In this document: positions 8,950 to 19,317 of the stretch, one piece after another
Numbering within the stretch: the first letter of the stretch is position 1
Layout of the letters: each line of letters opens with the position of its first letter
NCBI RefSeq assembly: GCF_018860505.1
Contig: NZ_JAHKPU010000020.1
Coordinates: 168,773 to 232,772 of the forward strand
Source of the DNA: Pacificibacter marinus
Lineage (GTDB): Bacteria; Pseudomonadota; Alphaproteobacteria; Rhodobacterales; Rhodobacteraceae
Length of the DNA stretch: 64,000 nt
Direction of reading: 5' to 3'
Program-made: the position numbers and the translations under genes
The notes under the pieces: generated by a model
What the model was told of the DNA's origin: nothing
The model's input: the letters and a program-made list of their open reading frames with translations, nothing else
Database searches by the model: none

Positions 8950-8964
8950 TTAATGGTGCCTTAA
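8950..8964. promoter_or_regulatory. CtrA-type binding site TTAA-N7-TTAA
   Basis: The sequence is TTAATGGTGCCTTAA, a perfect match to the full CtrA site. It lies in the 147-base divergent region, about 52 bases from the REC-PP2C start codon and 81 bases from the Hpt start codon, so it could control either gene or both. Confidence 0.55.
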
Positions 8965-9045
8965 ATATAAAATTGATTGTAATGATTTCCAAAAGTTACG
9001 CGATTTTAAGTCTCCTGTGTAAAAGAGGCTTAAAGGAGCGCCCAG

Positions 9046-9378
9046 ATGATTGATTGGAACCGCATTACCGAATTACGTGATGAAGTCGGCGTCGAGGATT
9101 TTGGCGAAGTTGTCGAACTCTTTCTTGAGGAAGTGGATGAAGTCATTGAACGACTTGAAACCACAGGGGATCGCACCAAACTCGAACAAGATCTGCATTT
9201 TTTAAAAGGCAGTTCAATGAATTTGGGGTTTGCGTCCTTTTCAAGTCTTTGCCAAACAGGAGAAATTGCTTCTGCAGATGGCCACTCTGACGCTGTCGAC
9301 TTGGCAGAAATTTTAGCTTCCTACAAAACATCGCGGGCTGAATTTACATCGAAAACTGACATTATTTTATCCAGTTAA
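9046..9378 (+). CDS. Histidine phosphotransfer (Hpt) domain protein
   Basis: A stand-alone 110-residue Hpt protein. The phospho-accepting His51 is in the motif HFLKGSSMNLG, and the rest is helical as expected of a four-helix Hpt bundle. It would relay phosphate between a hybrid histidine kinase and a receiver. The divergent REC-PP2C protein is an obvious candidate partner. It is not ChpT-like, since it lacks a second domain. A strong AAAGGAG ribosome site precedes the ATG. Its stop codon overlaps that of the convergent ilvA gene. Confidence 0.9.
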   Translation: MIDWNRITELRDEVGVEDFGEVVELFLEEVDEVIERLETTGDRTKLEQDLHFLKGSSMNLGFASFSSLCQTGEIASADGHSDAVDLAEILASYKTSRAEFTSKTDIILSS

Positions 9379-10631
9379 AGAACAAACTCAGACAGAGTTT
9401 GGTCATTGGTTATGTCTTTATACACAAGACCAGCTTGATCCATCTTATAAAACAAGCGTTCAAAATTCTTTGGATGGTCCGTTTCAATTCCGATCAAAAC
9501 AGACCCGAAATTGCGTGCCGATTTTTTAAGATATTCAAACCGTGCAACATCGTCTGCATCTCCCAACAAGTCCAAAAAATCACGCAAAGCACCCGGTCGC
9601 TGTGGCATACGTAAAATAAAGTATTTCTTGAGTTCTAGATATTTCTGAGCCCGTTCCTTCACTTCAGGCAGGCGCTCAAAATCGAAATTCCCGCCTGACG
9701 CAATGCACAATACCCTGCGCCCACGGATCACATCTTGCAAATCTTGTAAGGCATCAATCGCAAGCGCTCCGGCTGGCTCTAAAACGATGCCTTCGATGTT
9801 GAGCATCTCAATCATTGTCGCGCAGATGCGATCCTCTGGCGCCGTCAATAGCTGGCTTTTATCGACATGCCTCAAGGCAGCGAAAGGGGTCGATCCGATT
9901 TGCGCAACGGCAGCACCATCGACAAAGCTATCGATCGAACTTAGCGTCACGGGCGTTCCAGCGGCCACAGCGGCAGCCAGAGACGGGCCTCCGCTCGGCT
10001 CCACAAAATAAATCTCAGTACTCGGCGCCACCTGAGCCAAATATTGAACGACGCCAGCCGACAATCCGCCCCCACCAACAGGTAATATCACCACATCAGG
10101 GGCCTCGGCCATCTGATCCATAAACTCAACAGCAACCGATGCCTGCCCCGCAATGACATCAACGTCGTCAAACGGTGCCAAAAAGTATCCTGACGCCTCA
10201 TCGCAAAAGGTTTTGGCCGAAGCCAATGTATCATCAAAATAGTCCCCAACCATGCGCACCTCGATGTTATCACCACCAAAGATTTTGGTTTTTTCAATCT
10301 TTTGTTTGGGCGTGGTGACGGGCATAAAAATAACACCTCTGACCCCAAAATGGCGACAGGCAAAAGCCACACCTTGCGCGTGATTGCCTGCAGACGCACA
10401 AACAAAAAGATCAAGGTTTGGATTTTGCGTACGTGCGCGGCTCATCGCATTCACAGCACCGCGAATTTTGTAGCTACGTACAGGTGTAAGGTCTTCGCGT
10501 TTTAACCATATATCTGAGTCAAACTTTTGCGATAAGTGATCATTGCGCGCACATGGCGTAGGTTCAAACAATTTGCGCACCAACTGAGTGGCCTCGCGTG
10601 CGGGTCTGGTGATATCTGTGCTCCGCATCAT
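9375..10631 (-). CDS. ilvA: Threonine ammonia-lyase (threonine dehydratase)
   Basis: This PLP enzyme deaminates threonine to 2-oxobutanoate, the entry to isoleucine synthesis. It has 418 residues. The PLP lysine is Lys55 in SYKIRGA. VGGGGLSAG is the phosphate-binding glycine loop. The C-terminal ~80 residues (YFILRMPQRPGALRDFLDLLG) form a single ACT-like regulatory domain, as in the shorter IlvA type. The start overlaps the stop of the upstream membrane-protein gene by 4 bases (ATGA), so the two are coupled. Confidence 0.94.
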   Translation of the reverse strand: MMRSTDITRPAREATQLVRKLFEPTPCARNDHLSQKFDSDIWLKREDLTPVRSYKIRGAVNAMSRARTQNPNLDLFVCASAGNHAQGVAFACRHFGVRGVIFMPVTTPKQKIEKTKIFGGDNIEVRMVGDYFDDTLASAKTFCDEASGYFLAPFDDVDVIAGQASVAVEFMDQMAEAPDVVILPVGGGGLSAGVVQYLAQVAPSTEIYFVEPSGGPSLAAAVAAGTPVTLSSIDSFVDGAAVAQIGSTPFAALRHVDKSQLLTAPEDRICATMIEMLNIEGIVLEPAGALAIDALQDLQDVIRGRRVLCIASGGNFDFERLPEVKERAQKYLELKKYFILRMPQRPGALRDFLDLLGDADDVARFEYLKKSARNFGSVLIGIETDHPKNFERLFYKMDQAGLVYKDITNDQTLSEFVL

Positions 10632-11377
10632 CTGCCTGCCTTCGATGTTGCCAATTCATAAATTGCCGACAGCAGACTGACGCCGACCATCAAGCCGATC
10701 CATCCCGTGACCAAAGACACTACAACCCCGACGACGCCTGATCCCAAAAATGCGTAAGGCACTTGCAAAAGCAATGTCATCAAAATCATCAAAATCGTGG
10801 CTTGAAATATCTGCGCCTTATAAGGTTCCGTTTTAGACCAAACTTCTTGAATGGACAGAGATGTCCCAAGAGCGGATGCAGGCAACATAGGAGATAGCCT
10901 GTAAAACCCATACATCAATGCACTGCCAGCACAAATAATGAAGGCCATCACAAGAAACTGCAAAGCTCCAGCCAGAGCCATTACCAGCATCAAAACAAGC
11001 ATCGCGACAAACATCATCGCAAAGAGCACGACCATCAATAAAATGGATTTACCCATATAGGCCAGCATCAATGCCGCACGAAACGGCGGGATCACTGTTT
11101 GAGGGCGTTCACCCAGCAACACAAAACGATGCCATTCCACCGCGATCCAAATACTTGCCACGATCACGGCTATATTTGCCCCGAGCGCGATCAATATTTG
11201 GTTCATCGTCAAGGCTTCCCACCCTTCGACAGTTGCGGGCATAGCTGGCGCATAAGTTGAGGCGACAAGCACAATCGCCATGGTCGCGATCCAGATCAAC
11301 CCAGATATCGCCAGCGCGTCATCCAAGTTTCGAAACACACGCGCGACAGCGTGCTTAAATAGCAAATATCCAGTCAT
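10628..11377 (-). CDS. Integral membrane protein of unknown function
   Basis: The 249-residue product has about six hydrophobic segments, near residues 20-45, 60-83, 108-135, 138-160, 185-210 and 215-240. No catalytic motif or known domain was recognised. A polar loop [12 protein letters not shown] lies between segments two and three, which resembles loops in glycerophosphoryl diester phosphodiesterase-type or YciC-like membrane proteins, but this is not strong enough for a name. It is co-transcribed and translationally coupled with ilvA through a 4-base overlap. I cannot infer a role in isoleucine synthesis from that alone. Confidence 0.8.
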   Translation of the reverse strand: MTGYLLFKHAVARVFRNLDDALAISGLIWIATMAIVLVASTYAPAMPATVEGWEALTMNQILIALGANIAVIVASIWIAVEWHRFVLLGERPQTVIPPFRAALMLAYMGKSILLMVVLFAMMFVAMLVLMLVMALAGALQFLVMAFIICAGSALMYGFYRLSPMLPASALGTSLSIQEVWSKTEPYKAQIFQATILMILMTLLLQVPYAFLGSGVVGVVVSLVTGWIGLMVGVSLLSAIYELATSKAGR

Positions 11378-11514
11378 CTTGGTCCATTCCCAAATGTATT
11401 AGGCAACACTTAGGGCTTTTACGCGCAAACAAAAAGCATTCAGAGCGTGAAACCTTGCCCTTCGCGCAAAAACTCGGTAATCGCCCAAGCGATATCCGCA
11501 AAAGGAAAAAGCCA

Positions 11515-12738
11515 ATGTCCGCGCCAAAAAAAGTCGTCCTCGCCTATTCAGGCGGTCTTGATACATCGATCATTTTGAAATGGCTTCAAACCGAATACGG
11601 TTGCGAAGTAGTCACCTTTACCGCCGATTTGGGTCAAGGTGAGGAACTTGAACCGGCTCGCGCGAAAGCTGAACTGCTTGGCATCAAGTCTGAAAACATC
11701 TTTATCGAAGATGTGCGCGAAGAATTTGTACGTGATTTCGTATTCCCAATGTTCCGCGCGAATGCGATCTATGAGGGCCAATACCTGCTTGGCACATCTA
11801 TCGCACGTCCGTTGATTTCTAAACGTCTTGTCGAGATCGCTGAAATGACTGGCGCGGATGCCGTGGCACATGGTGCGACAGGCAAAGGCAACGACCAAGT
11901 GCGTTTTGAATTGGCAGCCTATGCGTTGAACCCAGAAATCAAAGTGATCGCCCCTTGGCGTGAATGGGATCTGTCATCGCGCACACGTTTGCTGGAATTT
12001 GCGGAACAGCACCAAATCCCAGTTGCCAAAGACAAACGTGGCGAAGCGCCGTTTTCTGTCGACGCGAACATGCTGCACACCTCATCCGAGGGCAAAGTTC
12101 TGGAAGATCCAGCCGAGATCGCACCAGAATACGTGCACCAACGCACTGTGAATCCAGAAGATGCGCCAGACACGCCTGAGTTCATCGAAGTTGGGTTTGA
12201 GAAAGGCGACGCCGTTTCCATAAATGGCGAAGCCTTAAGCCCAGCGACAGTTTTGGAAACGCTCAACGAATATGGCCGCAAACACGGAATCGGTCGTTTG
12301 GACTTTGTTGAAAACCGCTTCGTGGGCATGAAATCCCGCGGCGTTTACGAAACACCAGGCGGCACGATCTTGCTGGAAGCCCACCGCGGCATCGAACAAA
12401 TCACACTCGACAGCGGTTCTGGTCACCTCAAAGACAGCCTGATGCCACGCTACGCTGAGCTGATCTACAACGGTTTCTGGTACTCGCCGGAACGCGAAAT
12501 GCTGCAGGCAGCGATCGACAAATCACAAGAACACGTGACAGGTACCGTGACATTGAAGCTCTACAAAGGGTCCGTATTCACTGTAGCCCGTGCATCTGAC
12601 CACTCGCTGTATTCAGAAGCTCATGTGACGTTTGAAGACGATGCTGGCGCATACGACCAAAAAGATGCGGCTGGCTTTATCCAGCTCAACGCCTTGCGCT
12701 TGAAACTTTTGGCGGCTCGCAATCGTCGCTTCAAATAA
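11515..12738 (+). CDS. argG: Argininosuccinate synthase
   Basis: ArgG ligates citrulline and aspartate with ATP to argininosuccinate in arginine synthesis. It has 407 residues. The N-type ATP pyrophosphatase P-loop YSGGLDTS is at residues 11-18. [24 protein letters not shown] and the APWREWDL block are typical. The ATG at 11515 has an AGGAAAAAG ribosome region. An upstream TTG in frame would add 20 unconserved residues and is rejected. A strong rho-independent terminator follows, so it is monocistronic. Confidence 0.97.
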   Translation: MSAPKKVVLAYSGGLDTSIILKWLQTEYGCEVVTFTADLGQGEELEPARAKAELLGIKSENIFIEDVREEFVRDFVFPMFRANAIYEGQYLLGTSIARPLISKRLVEIAEMTGADAVAHGATGKGNDQVRFELAAYALNPEIKVIAPWREWDLSSRTRLLEFAEQHQIPVAKDKRGEAPFSVDANMLHTSSEGKVLEDPAEIAPEYVHQRTVNPEDAPDTPEFIEVGFEKGDAVSINGEALSPATVLETLNEYGRKHGIGRLDFVENRFVGMKSRGVYETPGGTILLEAHRGIEQITLDSGSGHLKDSLMPRYAELIYNGFWYSPEREMLQAAIDKSQEHVTGTVTLKLYKGSVFTVARASDHSLYSEAHVTFEDDAGAYDQKDAAGFIQLNALRLKLLAARNRRFK

Positions 12739-12758
12739 TCATTAAGACATATGAATTG

Positions 12759-12787
12759 AAAAAGGGGCGCAAATTGCGTCCCTTTTT
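12759..12787. terminator. Terminator after argG
   Basis: AAAAAGGG and CCCTTTTT flank an inner CGC/GCG stem with an AAATT loop. It is followed by a T-run and is usable by argG and by the convergent ribokinase-family gene. Confidence 0.8.
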
Positions 12788-12815
12788 TTAATGCTGTGTT
12801 GCATGCTTCAATTAA

Positions 12816-13682
12816 CTAAACTGCAGCAACCTCTGCCGCTGTCGGAATCGCATCCGCGGTACCGTGACGCGTGACTTTTAAAGCCGCGGCCTGCGTCGCC
12901 CATTCCATAGATTCTCGTATCGACAGACTCAAATCCAGCCCAGATGCAAAATATCCAGCAAAAGTGTCGCCTGCTGCGGTCGTATCAACAGCTGTTACTT
13001 TAGGCGCAGTCACTTCAATCACCTCACCCGTTTTATTGGATCGCCACATGGCACCCTTTGCCCCTAAAGTAACCAAAACCTGCGGCACAGGAATTTTGTC
13101 TAACGTAACCCCCATTTCGCCACACAACTGCTCAGCCTCGACCTCATTCATCACCAATATCGATACATGCGGCAACACCTGCTTGACCGCTTCGATAGAA
13201 AAAGGTGCCGCTGAATAAATCACGCGTAGCCCTTTATCCAAAGCCAATTTCGCCGTCTGAGACTGTAGGTTAGTTTCATTTTGCAACAGAAGCGTATCGT
13301 CAGGTTTTGCCAGTTCTATCGCCTTGGCAATACTGCCACCGTCTTGTTGCGCATTGGTGCCTGCGTCCAAAACGATAGTGTTTTCAGCTGCCGCATCAAC
13401 ATAGATAATCGCGTGCCCAGTGTTGCCACTCAATGCGCGCAAATAGGTACAATCGACGCCATAGCTTTCGATCCGTTCCCGCACCCAGTTGTCTGATTGT
13501 CCAATGGCGCCAATATGATGCACCTTTGCCCCTGCCCGCGCAGCGGCCACGGATTGATTTACACCCTTACCACCCAAGCCAACAGAATAATTCGAAGCAC
13601 TCAGAGTTTCACCTGGCTGAGGTAGATGGGGAAGTGCATAGAACCGGTCGATATTCACTGACCCAAGATTGAAAATTGTCAT
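12816..13682 (-). CDS. rbsK: PfkB-family carbohydrate kinase, probable ribokinase
   Basis: The 288-residue protein starts with the ribokinase-like NLGSVNIDRFY and the GGKGVNQSVAAARAG motif that binds the sugar. The C-terminal signature DTTAAGDTFAGYFASGL contains the catalytic Asp and anion hole. Phosphorylation of ribose is most likely, though PfkB members differ in substrate. There is no ribose transporter or RbsD nearby. It lies 17 bases downstream of maeB on the same strand. Confidence 0.82.
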   Translation of the reverse strand: MTIFNLGSVNIDRFYALPHLPQPGETLSASNYSVGLGGKGVNQSVAAARAGAKVHHIGAIGQSDNWVRERIESYGVDCTYLRALSGNTGHAIIYVDAAAENTIVLDAGTNAQQDGGSIAKAIELAKPDDTLLLQNETNLQSQTAKLALDKGLRVIYSAAPFSIEAVKQVLPHVSILVMNEVEAEQLCGEMGVTLDKIPVPQVLVTLGAKGAMWRSNKTGEVIEVTAPKVTAVDTTAAGDTFAGYFASGLDLSLSIRESMEWATQAAALKVTRHGTADAIPTAAEVAAV

Positions 13683-13699
13683 GCACTTCCCTGTTTTTG

Positions 13700-15964
13700 C
13701 TAGCTTACTTGTCCGACTTTACACGCGGCCAAAATTGCCATGTTCAGGATATCATTAACAGTAGAAACCGTCGAGCAGACCTGAATAGGCTTATCAACCC
13801 CTGTCAAAATAGGACCGATAACAGTCGCGCCTGCCATTTCTTGCATCAGTTTCACCGAAATTGACGCCGAATGACGTGCTGGAACCACCAAAACATTGGC
13901 TGGCCCTGTCAAGCGGCAGAACGGATAGTTTGCCATCGCTTCAGGATTAAGCGCGACATCAACAGCCATCTCACCTTCATATTCGAAATCAACACCACGG
14001 CCATCCAATACTTTTGGCGCCAAGTGCATTTTATTAGCACGCTCGGACACTGGATATCCAAAAGTTGAAAACGACGCGAAAGCCACACGAGGCTCGATTC
14101 CCATCGCGCGCGCCACCCGCGCGGCTGCCTCTGCGATATCAGCAAGATCGTTTTCATCAGGCCACTCATGCACCAAAGTGTCCGAAATAAAGACGATGCG
14201 ACCTTTATGCAAAAGCGCCGTGACCCCCACGGCCCCATCTGCAGCCGTGGCATCAAAGACGGAATTGATCCGGTCTAATACATGAGCAGATTTGCGCGTC
14301 GCCCCAGTTACCAAGCCATCGGCATGGCCATGAGCCAACATCAGCGCAGAAAACGCATGACGATCACGAGCCGCTAAACGGTGGATGTCTTTTTGATCAT
14401 GGCCTGAACGTTGCAGACGATTGTACAAAAATGACTTATACGTGCCCAAATGTTCAGTATTAGCGGCGTTGATGATCTCAAGCTCAGTCGCTGTGTCTGT
14501 CAGCCCTTCTTCCTTCAGCATCTGTTTCACGTCTTCTTCACGACCAACAACCAAAGCACGCCCAAAGCCGCCGCGTTGATAAGCCACAGCCGCCCGCAAA
14601 ACACGCGCGTCATCGCCCTCGGCAAAGACCATCGTCGCCTGCGCTTGCCGTGCACGTGCATACAACCCTTGCAAAATTTGCGCTGTTGGGTCCATGCGCG
14701 CCTTAAGATCGTGCTCATACCCCGCCATGTCGACAATCGGGCGACGCGCCACGCCTGTGTCCATGCCTGCTTTCGCAACAGCAGGAGGAATGGTGTAAAT
14801 CAAGCGCGGATCAAACGGCGTCGGAATAATGTAATCCCGCCCGAACGATAGTTTTTGCCCGTAAGCCAAAGCAACTTCGTCAGGCACGTCTTCGCGGGCA
14901 AGTTCCGCCAAGGCGCGGGCACAGGCGATTTTCATCTCATCATTGATCGCGCGCGCGTGAATATCTAATGCACCGCGGAACAGATACGGGAACCCCAAAA
15001 CGTTGTTCACTTGGTTCGGGTAATCAGAGCGCCCCGTGGCCACGATAGCGTCTTCACGCACGGCGTGTGCATCTTCTGGGGTGATTTCTGGATCAGGGTT
15101 TGCCATGGCAAAAATCACAGGGTTTGGCGCCATTGAGGCCACCATATCTCCGGTCACAGCCCCCTTGGCAGAGACACCCAAAAACACATCTGCGTCCTGC
15201 ATTGCCTCTTCCAATGTCCGCGCATCTGTTTTTGCGGCATGCGCCGATTTCCATTGGTTCATACCCTCGGTGCGGCCTTGATAAATAACGCCTTTGGTGT
15301 CGCACATGATACAATTGTCATGCTGCGCGCCCATGGATTTGATCAGTTCCAAACAAGCAATCCCAGCGGCACCTGCACCATTCAAAACGATACGACAGTC
15401 TTCGATCTTTTTGCCGGAAATATGTAAAGCATTGATCAGGCCTGCCGCGCAGATCACAGCCGTGCCGTGCTGATCATCGTGAAACACTGGGATGTCCATT
15501 TCTTCCTTGAGGCGTTGCTCAATGATGAAACATTCAGGGGCTTTGATATCTTCCAGATTGATCCCGCCAAAGGTAGGCCCCATCAATTTCACGGCTTGAA
15601 TAATCTGTTCGGGATCTTCTGTGTCCAACTCGATATCGATCGAATTCACATCCGCGAAGCGTTTGAATAAAACAGATTTACCTTCCATCACTGGCTTGGA
15701 CGCAAGCGCACCAAGGTTCCCGAGACCCAGCACAGCAGTGCCATTGGAAATAACCGCAACAAGATTGCCTTTGTTGGTGTAATCATAGGCCGTCTCAGGA
15801 TTTGCTGCGATCTCCTCGCAAGGCACGGCAACACCGGGCGAATAAGCCAAAGATAGATCGCGTTGCGTGGTCATCGGAACACTCGGCGTAATGTCGAACT
15901 TTCCGGGGCGCGGGTCCATATGGAACGCCAATGCTTCTTCGCGGGTATGTTTAGGTTTGGGCAT
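13700..15964 (-). CDS. maeB: NADP-dependent malic enzyme fused to a phosphotransacetylase-like domain
   Basis: The 754-residue protein converts malate to pyruvate and CO2 with NADP+. Its malic enzyme part (about 1-420) shows [22 protein letters not shown], the metal-binding FHDDQHGTA and the Rossmann motif [14 protein letters not shown]. The remaining ~330 residues resemble phosphate acetyltransferase ([25 protein letters not shown]). In MaeB proteins that part is regulatory and binds acetyl-CoA rather than catalysing. Length is typical of the family. A GGAGG-like ribosome site precedes the ATG. It is divergent from mutS. Confidence 0.95.
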   Translation of the reverse strand: MPKPKHTREEALAFHMDPRPGKFDITPSVPMTTQRDLSLAYSPGVAVPCEEIAANPETAYDYTNKGNLVAVISNGTAVLGLGNLGALASKPVMEGKSVLFKRFADVNSIDIELDTEDPEQIIQAVKLMGPTFGGINLEDIKAPECFIIEQRLKEEMDIPVFHDDQHGTAVICAAGLINALHISGKKIEDCRIVLNGAGAAGIACLELIKSMGAQHDNCIMCDTKGVIYQGRTEGMNQWKSAHAAKTDARTLEEAMQDADVFLGVSAKGAVTGDMVASMAPNPVIFAMANPDPEITPEDAHAVREDAIVATGRSDYPNQVNNVLGFPYLFRGALDIHARAINDEMKIACARALAELAREDVPDEVALAYGQKLSFGRDYIIPTPFDPRLIYTIPPAVAKAGMDTGVARRPIVDMAGYEHDLKARMDPTAQILQGLYARARQAQATMVFAEGDDARVLRAAVAYQRGGFGRALVVGREEDVKQMLKEEGLTDTATELEIINAANTEHLGTYKSFLYNRLQRSGHDQKDIHRLAARDRHAFSALMLAHGHADGLVTGATRKSAHVLDRINSVFDATAADGAVGVTALLHKGRIVFISDTLVHEWPDENDLADIAEAAARVARAMGIEPRVAFASFSTFGYPVSERANKMHLAPKVLDGRGVDFEYEGEMAVDVALNPEAMANYPFCRLTGPANVLVVPARHSASISVKLMQEMAGATVIGPILTGVDKPIQVCSTVSTVNDILNMAILAACKVGQVS

Positions 15965-16101
15965 TTCGGGGGCCTCCTTTTTGCCAGTCTGACCTTATTA
16001 ACGATCCATGCGCCCTCACTCAACAAAAGAACGCATGTGCCCTTTACGCTGCCAGTGCGGACGCTAAATTGGGGCCGCAACTTAATCCGAGGAATTCCTA
16101 C

Positions 16102-18759
16102 GTGGCCGCAGAAAAATCTACCGTGACACCAATGATGGCGCAGTTCCTCGAAATAAAATCGCGTCACCGCGACGCTCTGCTGTTTTACCGCATGGGCGAC
16201 TTTTACGAGATGTTCTTTGACGACGCGATTGCCGCAGCACAAGCGCTCGATATTGCTTTGACCAAACGTGGCAAACATGATGGCGATGACATTCCCATGT
16301 GCGGCGTGCCTGTGCATGCGGCAGAAAACTACTTTCATACGTTGATCCGCAAGGGATTCCGCGTCGCCGTATGTGAACAGCTGGAAAGCCCAGCCGAGGC
16401 CAAAAAGCGTGGTGCTAAATCCGTTGTAAAACGTGATGTGGTGCGACTTGTCACCCCCGGCACATTAACCGAAGACAGTCTGCTGGAAGCGCGCCGTCAC
16501 AACTTTCTCGCGGCCTTCGCCGAGGTGCGTGACGAGGGCGCTTTGGCATGGGTCGATATTTCAACAGGTGCGTTTCACGTGATGCCCTGCCCGTTGATCC
16601 GCCTTGCGCCAGAATTGGCGCGGTTAAACCCCTCTGAGATGATCGTGTCAGAAGCAAATCCATCAAATTGGGCCGAATTAGTCCCTGATTTTGATGCGGC
16701 AACCACAGCCTTGTCGCGCAGTTCTTTTGATAGCACATCGGCCGCAAAACGCTTGCAAGATCTGTTTGGCGTCTCAAGTTTAGATTCTTTCGCACCCTTT
16801 GGTTTGGCAGAAATCTCTGCCATGGGTGCGATCATCGATTATTTGGAAATCACTCAAAAAGGCAAACTGCCTTTGGTTCGCCCACCCTTACGTGAAAATA
16901 CTGGCGGCGCAATGCAGATCGATGCCGCAACGCGACGCAATTTGGAGATCACTCACGCCCTATCTGGCGGACGCGAAGGGTCGCTTATAGCTGCTATGGA
17001 TCGCACCGTGACCGCTGCGGGTGGCAGATTACTGGAACGGCGGTTATCCAGTCCATCGCGCGATGTGTCCGTAATCCAAGCGCGCCTAGATGCGATCGAG
17101 TTTTCAATTACAAACCGTCAGCAAGCTGATGCGCTGCGCGATGTGTTGCGTAAGGTGCCTGACATGGAACGCAGTCTGTCACGTCTTGGCTTGGATCGGG
17201 CCGGACCACGTGATTTAACCGCAATTCGCAGCGGCTTGACCCAAGCACTTACTATTTCTCAATCGATGGATGCGAGTCAAATACCGACCCTATTCCAGCA
17301 AAACATGGATATTTTACAAGGGCACGATCAGACAATTGACCTGCTGGAAGATGCACTTGTGGCCGAGCCGCCCCTACTTGCACGTGATGGTGGATTTATC
17401 GCCGAAGGCTATGACGCCGAACTTGATGAATGCCGCACATTGCGCGACCAAGGTCGCGGTGTGATCGCCTCTTTGCAGATGCAGTATGCGGAAACGACAG
17501 GCATTCAATCGCTCAAAGTAAAGCACAATAATGTGCTGGGCTACTTCATCGAATGTACCGCGACACATGCCGAAAAAATGTTGTCCGAACCACTGAACGA
17601 AACCTTTATCCATCGTCAAACCACGGCCAGCCAAGTGCGGTTCACCACACTGGAACTCAGCGAGTTGGAAACCAAAATCCACAACGCAGGCGGCCGCGCA
17701 CTTGAGATTGAAAAACGTCTGTTTGCCACATTGCGCGACGCTATTTTATCCGTAGCGCCGCGCATTGCTGATGCCTCGCGCGCTTTGGCCGAATTTGATC
17801 TTGTCACGGCATTGGCTGATCTTGCTGTTGGCGAGAACTGGACGCGCCCTAAGGTGGATTCAGGTCGATCTTTTGATATTCAAGGGGGGCGTCACCCTGT
17901 TGTCGAGCGTGCCCTGCGCAAGCAGGGCCAGTCCCAATTTGTCGCCAATGATTGCCGCCTAACTGATGGACATGATGGGGCTGCAATTTGGCTTTTGACG
18001 GGTCCAAACATGGCCGGTAAATCGACATTTTTACGTCAAAACGCACTGATCGCGTTGATTGCACAGATGGGTTCATTTGTGCCCGCAACCTTTGCTCATA
18101 TCGGTATCGTGTCGCAGCTGTTTTCACGTGTGGGGGCTTCGGACGATCTGGCCCGTGGACGGTCCACGTTCATGGTCGAAATGGTGGAAACCGCCGCCAT
18201 TTTAAACCAAGCTGACGACCGTGCTTTGGTGATTTTGGATGAAATTGGCCGCGGCACCGCAACCTATGACGGATTGTCTATCGCTTGGGCCACTTTAGAG
18301 CACCTGCATGACGTCAATAAATCCCGCGCATTGTTTGCGACCCATTACCACGAAATGACTGCACTATCCGACAAGCTGAGTGGCGCAGACAATGCCACCG
18401 TTGCGGTTAAAGAATGGGACGGCGATGTGATTTTCTTGCACGAGGTCATAAAGGGCAAGGCTGATCGATCTTACGGCGTACAGGTCGCCAAGCTTGCAGG
18501 GCTGCCCCACGCTGTTGTGGAACGCGCGCGCATTGTTTTGCAAGCTTTGGAAAACGGAGATTCTGATACCAAAACCTCTCCGAAGGCAATCATCGATGAT
18601 TTACCACTGTTTTCAATCAATCCAGCCCCGACACCCGCGCCAATACAAACAGGTCCAAGTGAGGTTGAAGAAAAGCTCGCCGAGATACTTCCCGACGAGC
18701 TGACACCCCGAGAGGCGCTGCAATTGCTATACGAACTCAAATCGCTCGCGGTCGTTTAA
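16102..18759 (+). CDS. mutS: DNA mismatch repair protein MutS
   Basis: About 885 residues, the mismatch-recognition ATPase. The mismatch-reading Phe-X-Glu is Phe34/Glu36 in GDFYEMF. Walker A GPNMAGKST lies near residue 635, followed by VGASDDLARGRSTFMVEM and the Walker B/signature DEIGRGTATYDGLS. The C-terminal dimerisation region is present (LTPREALQLLYELKSL). A GTG start at 16102 has GAGGA eight bases upstream and gives the usual short N-terminus. The TTG further upstream lacks a site. The end overlaps the convergent grpE stop by 4 bases. No mutL is in the window. Confidence 0.96.
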   Translation: MAAEKSTVTPMMAQFLEIKSRHRDALLFYRMGDFYEMFFDDAIAAAQALDIALTKRGKHDGDDIPMCGVPVHAAENYFHTLIRKGFRVAVCEQLESPAEAKKRGAKSVVKRDVVRLVTPGTLTEDSLLEARRHNFLAAFAEVRDEGALAWVDISTGAFHVMPCPLIRLAPELARLNPSEMIVSEANPSNWAELVPDFDAATTALSRSSFDSTSAAKRLQDLFGVSSLDSFAPFGLAEISAMGAIIDYLEITQKGKLPLVRPPLRENTGGAMQIDAATRRNLEITHALSGGREGSLIAAMDRTVTAAGGRLLERRLSSPSRDVSVIQARLDAIEFSITNRQQADALRDVLRKVPDMERSLSRLGLDRAGPRDLTAIRSGLTQALTISQSMDASQIPTLFQQNMDILQGHDQTIDLLEDALVAEPPLLARDGGFIAEGYDAELDECRTLRDQGRGVIASLQMQYAETTGIQSLKVKHNNVLGYFIECTATHAEKMLSEPLNETFIHRQTTASQVRFTTLELSELETKIHNAGGRALEIEKRLFATLRDAILSVAPRIADASRALAEFDLVTALADLAVGENWTRPKVDSGRSFDIQGGRHPVVERALRKQGQSQFVANDCRLTDGHDGAAIWLLTGPNMAGKSTFLRQNALIALIAQMGSFVPATFAHIGIVSQLFSRVGASDDLARGRSTFMVEMVETAAILNQADDRALVILDEIGRGTATYDGLSIAWATLEHLHDVNKSRALFATHYHEMTALSDKLSGADNATVAVKEWDGDVIFLHEVIKGKADRSYGVQVAKLAGLPHAVVERARIVLQALENGDSDTKTSPKAIIDDLPLFSINPAPTPAPIQTGPSEVEEKLAEILPDELTPREALQLLYELKSLAVV

Positions 18760-19307
18760 GCGGGTGTAGAACTCACACCAACTTGCGCAGGACGCAACAA
18801 GCGATCGTGGATCATAAAGCCAACATTCATCACCTGAATGATGTCGCCTGCTTTTGTGCCAGGTAGCGCAGCTTCGAACATAGCCTCGTGAATGTTCGGA
18901 TCAAACTTATCGCCAACTTCTGGCGCAAGGGCATCGATGCCGTGCTTTTTAAACACGTTCAAAAGCTCGCGCATGGTCAGCTCGATACCTTCGATCAGCG
19001 CGGCTTGTGCTTCACGTTGCTCGTCGGTGATCGTATCAACCGCACGCTTGAGATTGTCGAACACAGGCAGCATATCTCGTGCAAGCTTTGAGCCACCGTA
19101 GTTTTCCGCGTCTTTACGATCACGCTCGCCGCGTTTACGCAAGTTTTCGGCATCTGCCATAGCCCGCATAAAGCGGTCTCGCATCTCGTCACGCTCAGCG
19201 CGCAACTTTTCGATTTCTTCTTCGCTTGTGTCTTCGCCAAGGAAATCGATGGGATCATCAACCTCCATATCGAATTCAGCGTTCAGGTCTTTGTTCGAAT
19301 CCGTCAT
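18756..19307 (-). CDS. grpE: GrpE nucleotide exchange factor
   Basis: The 183-residue protein is the exchange factor for DnaK. It has an acidic N-terminus, a long charged coiled-coil (about residues 28-90: EKLRAERDEMRDRFMRAMAD...ENLRKR) and a C-terminal beta-wing domain (VGDKFDPNIHEAMFE, IIQVMNVGFMIHDRLLRPAQVGV). It lies 10 bases downstream of hrcA in the same direction, which gives the hrcA-grpE stress operon common in alphaproteobacteria. dnaK/dnaJ are not in the window. Confidence 0.96.
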   Translation of the reverse strand: MTDSNKDLNAEFDMEVDDPIDFLGEDTSEEEIEKLRAERDEMRDRFMRAMADAENLRKRGERDRKDAENYGGSKLARDMLPVFDNLKRAVDTITDEQREAQAALIEGIELTMRELLNVFKKHGIDALAPEVGDKFDPNIHEAMFEAALPGTKAGDIIQVMNVGFMIHDRLLRPAQVGVSSTPA

Positions 19308-19317
19308 GTTTCACCTT

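Noticed and set aside
16570..16585. parS-like sequence in mutS
   Set aside because: CGTTTCACGTGATGCC matches only 12 of 16 bases, so it is too weak to support as a ParB site.
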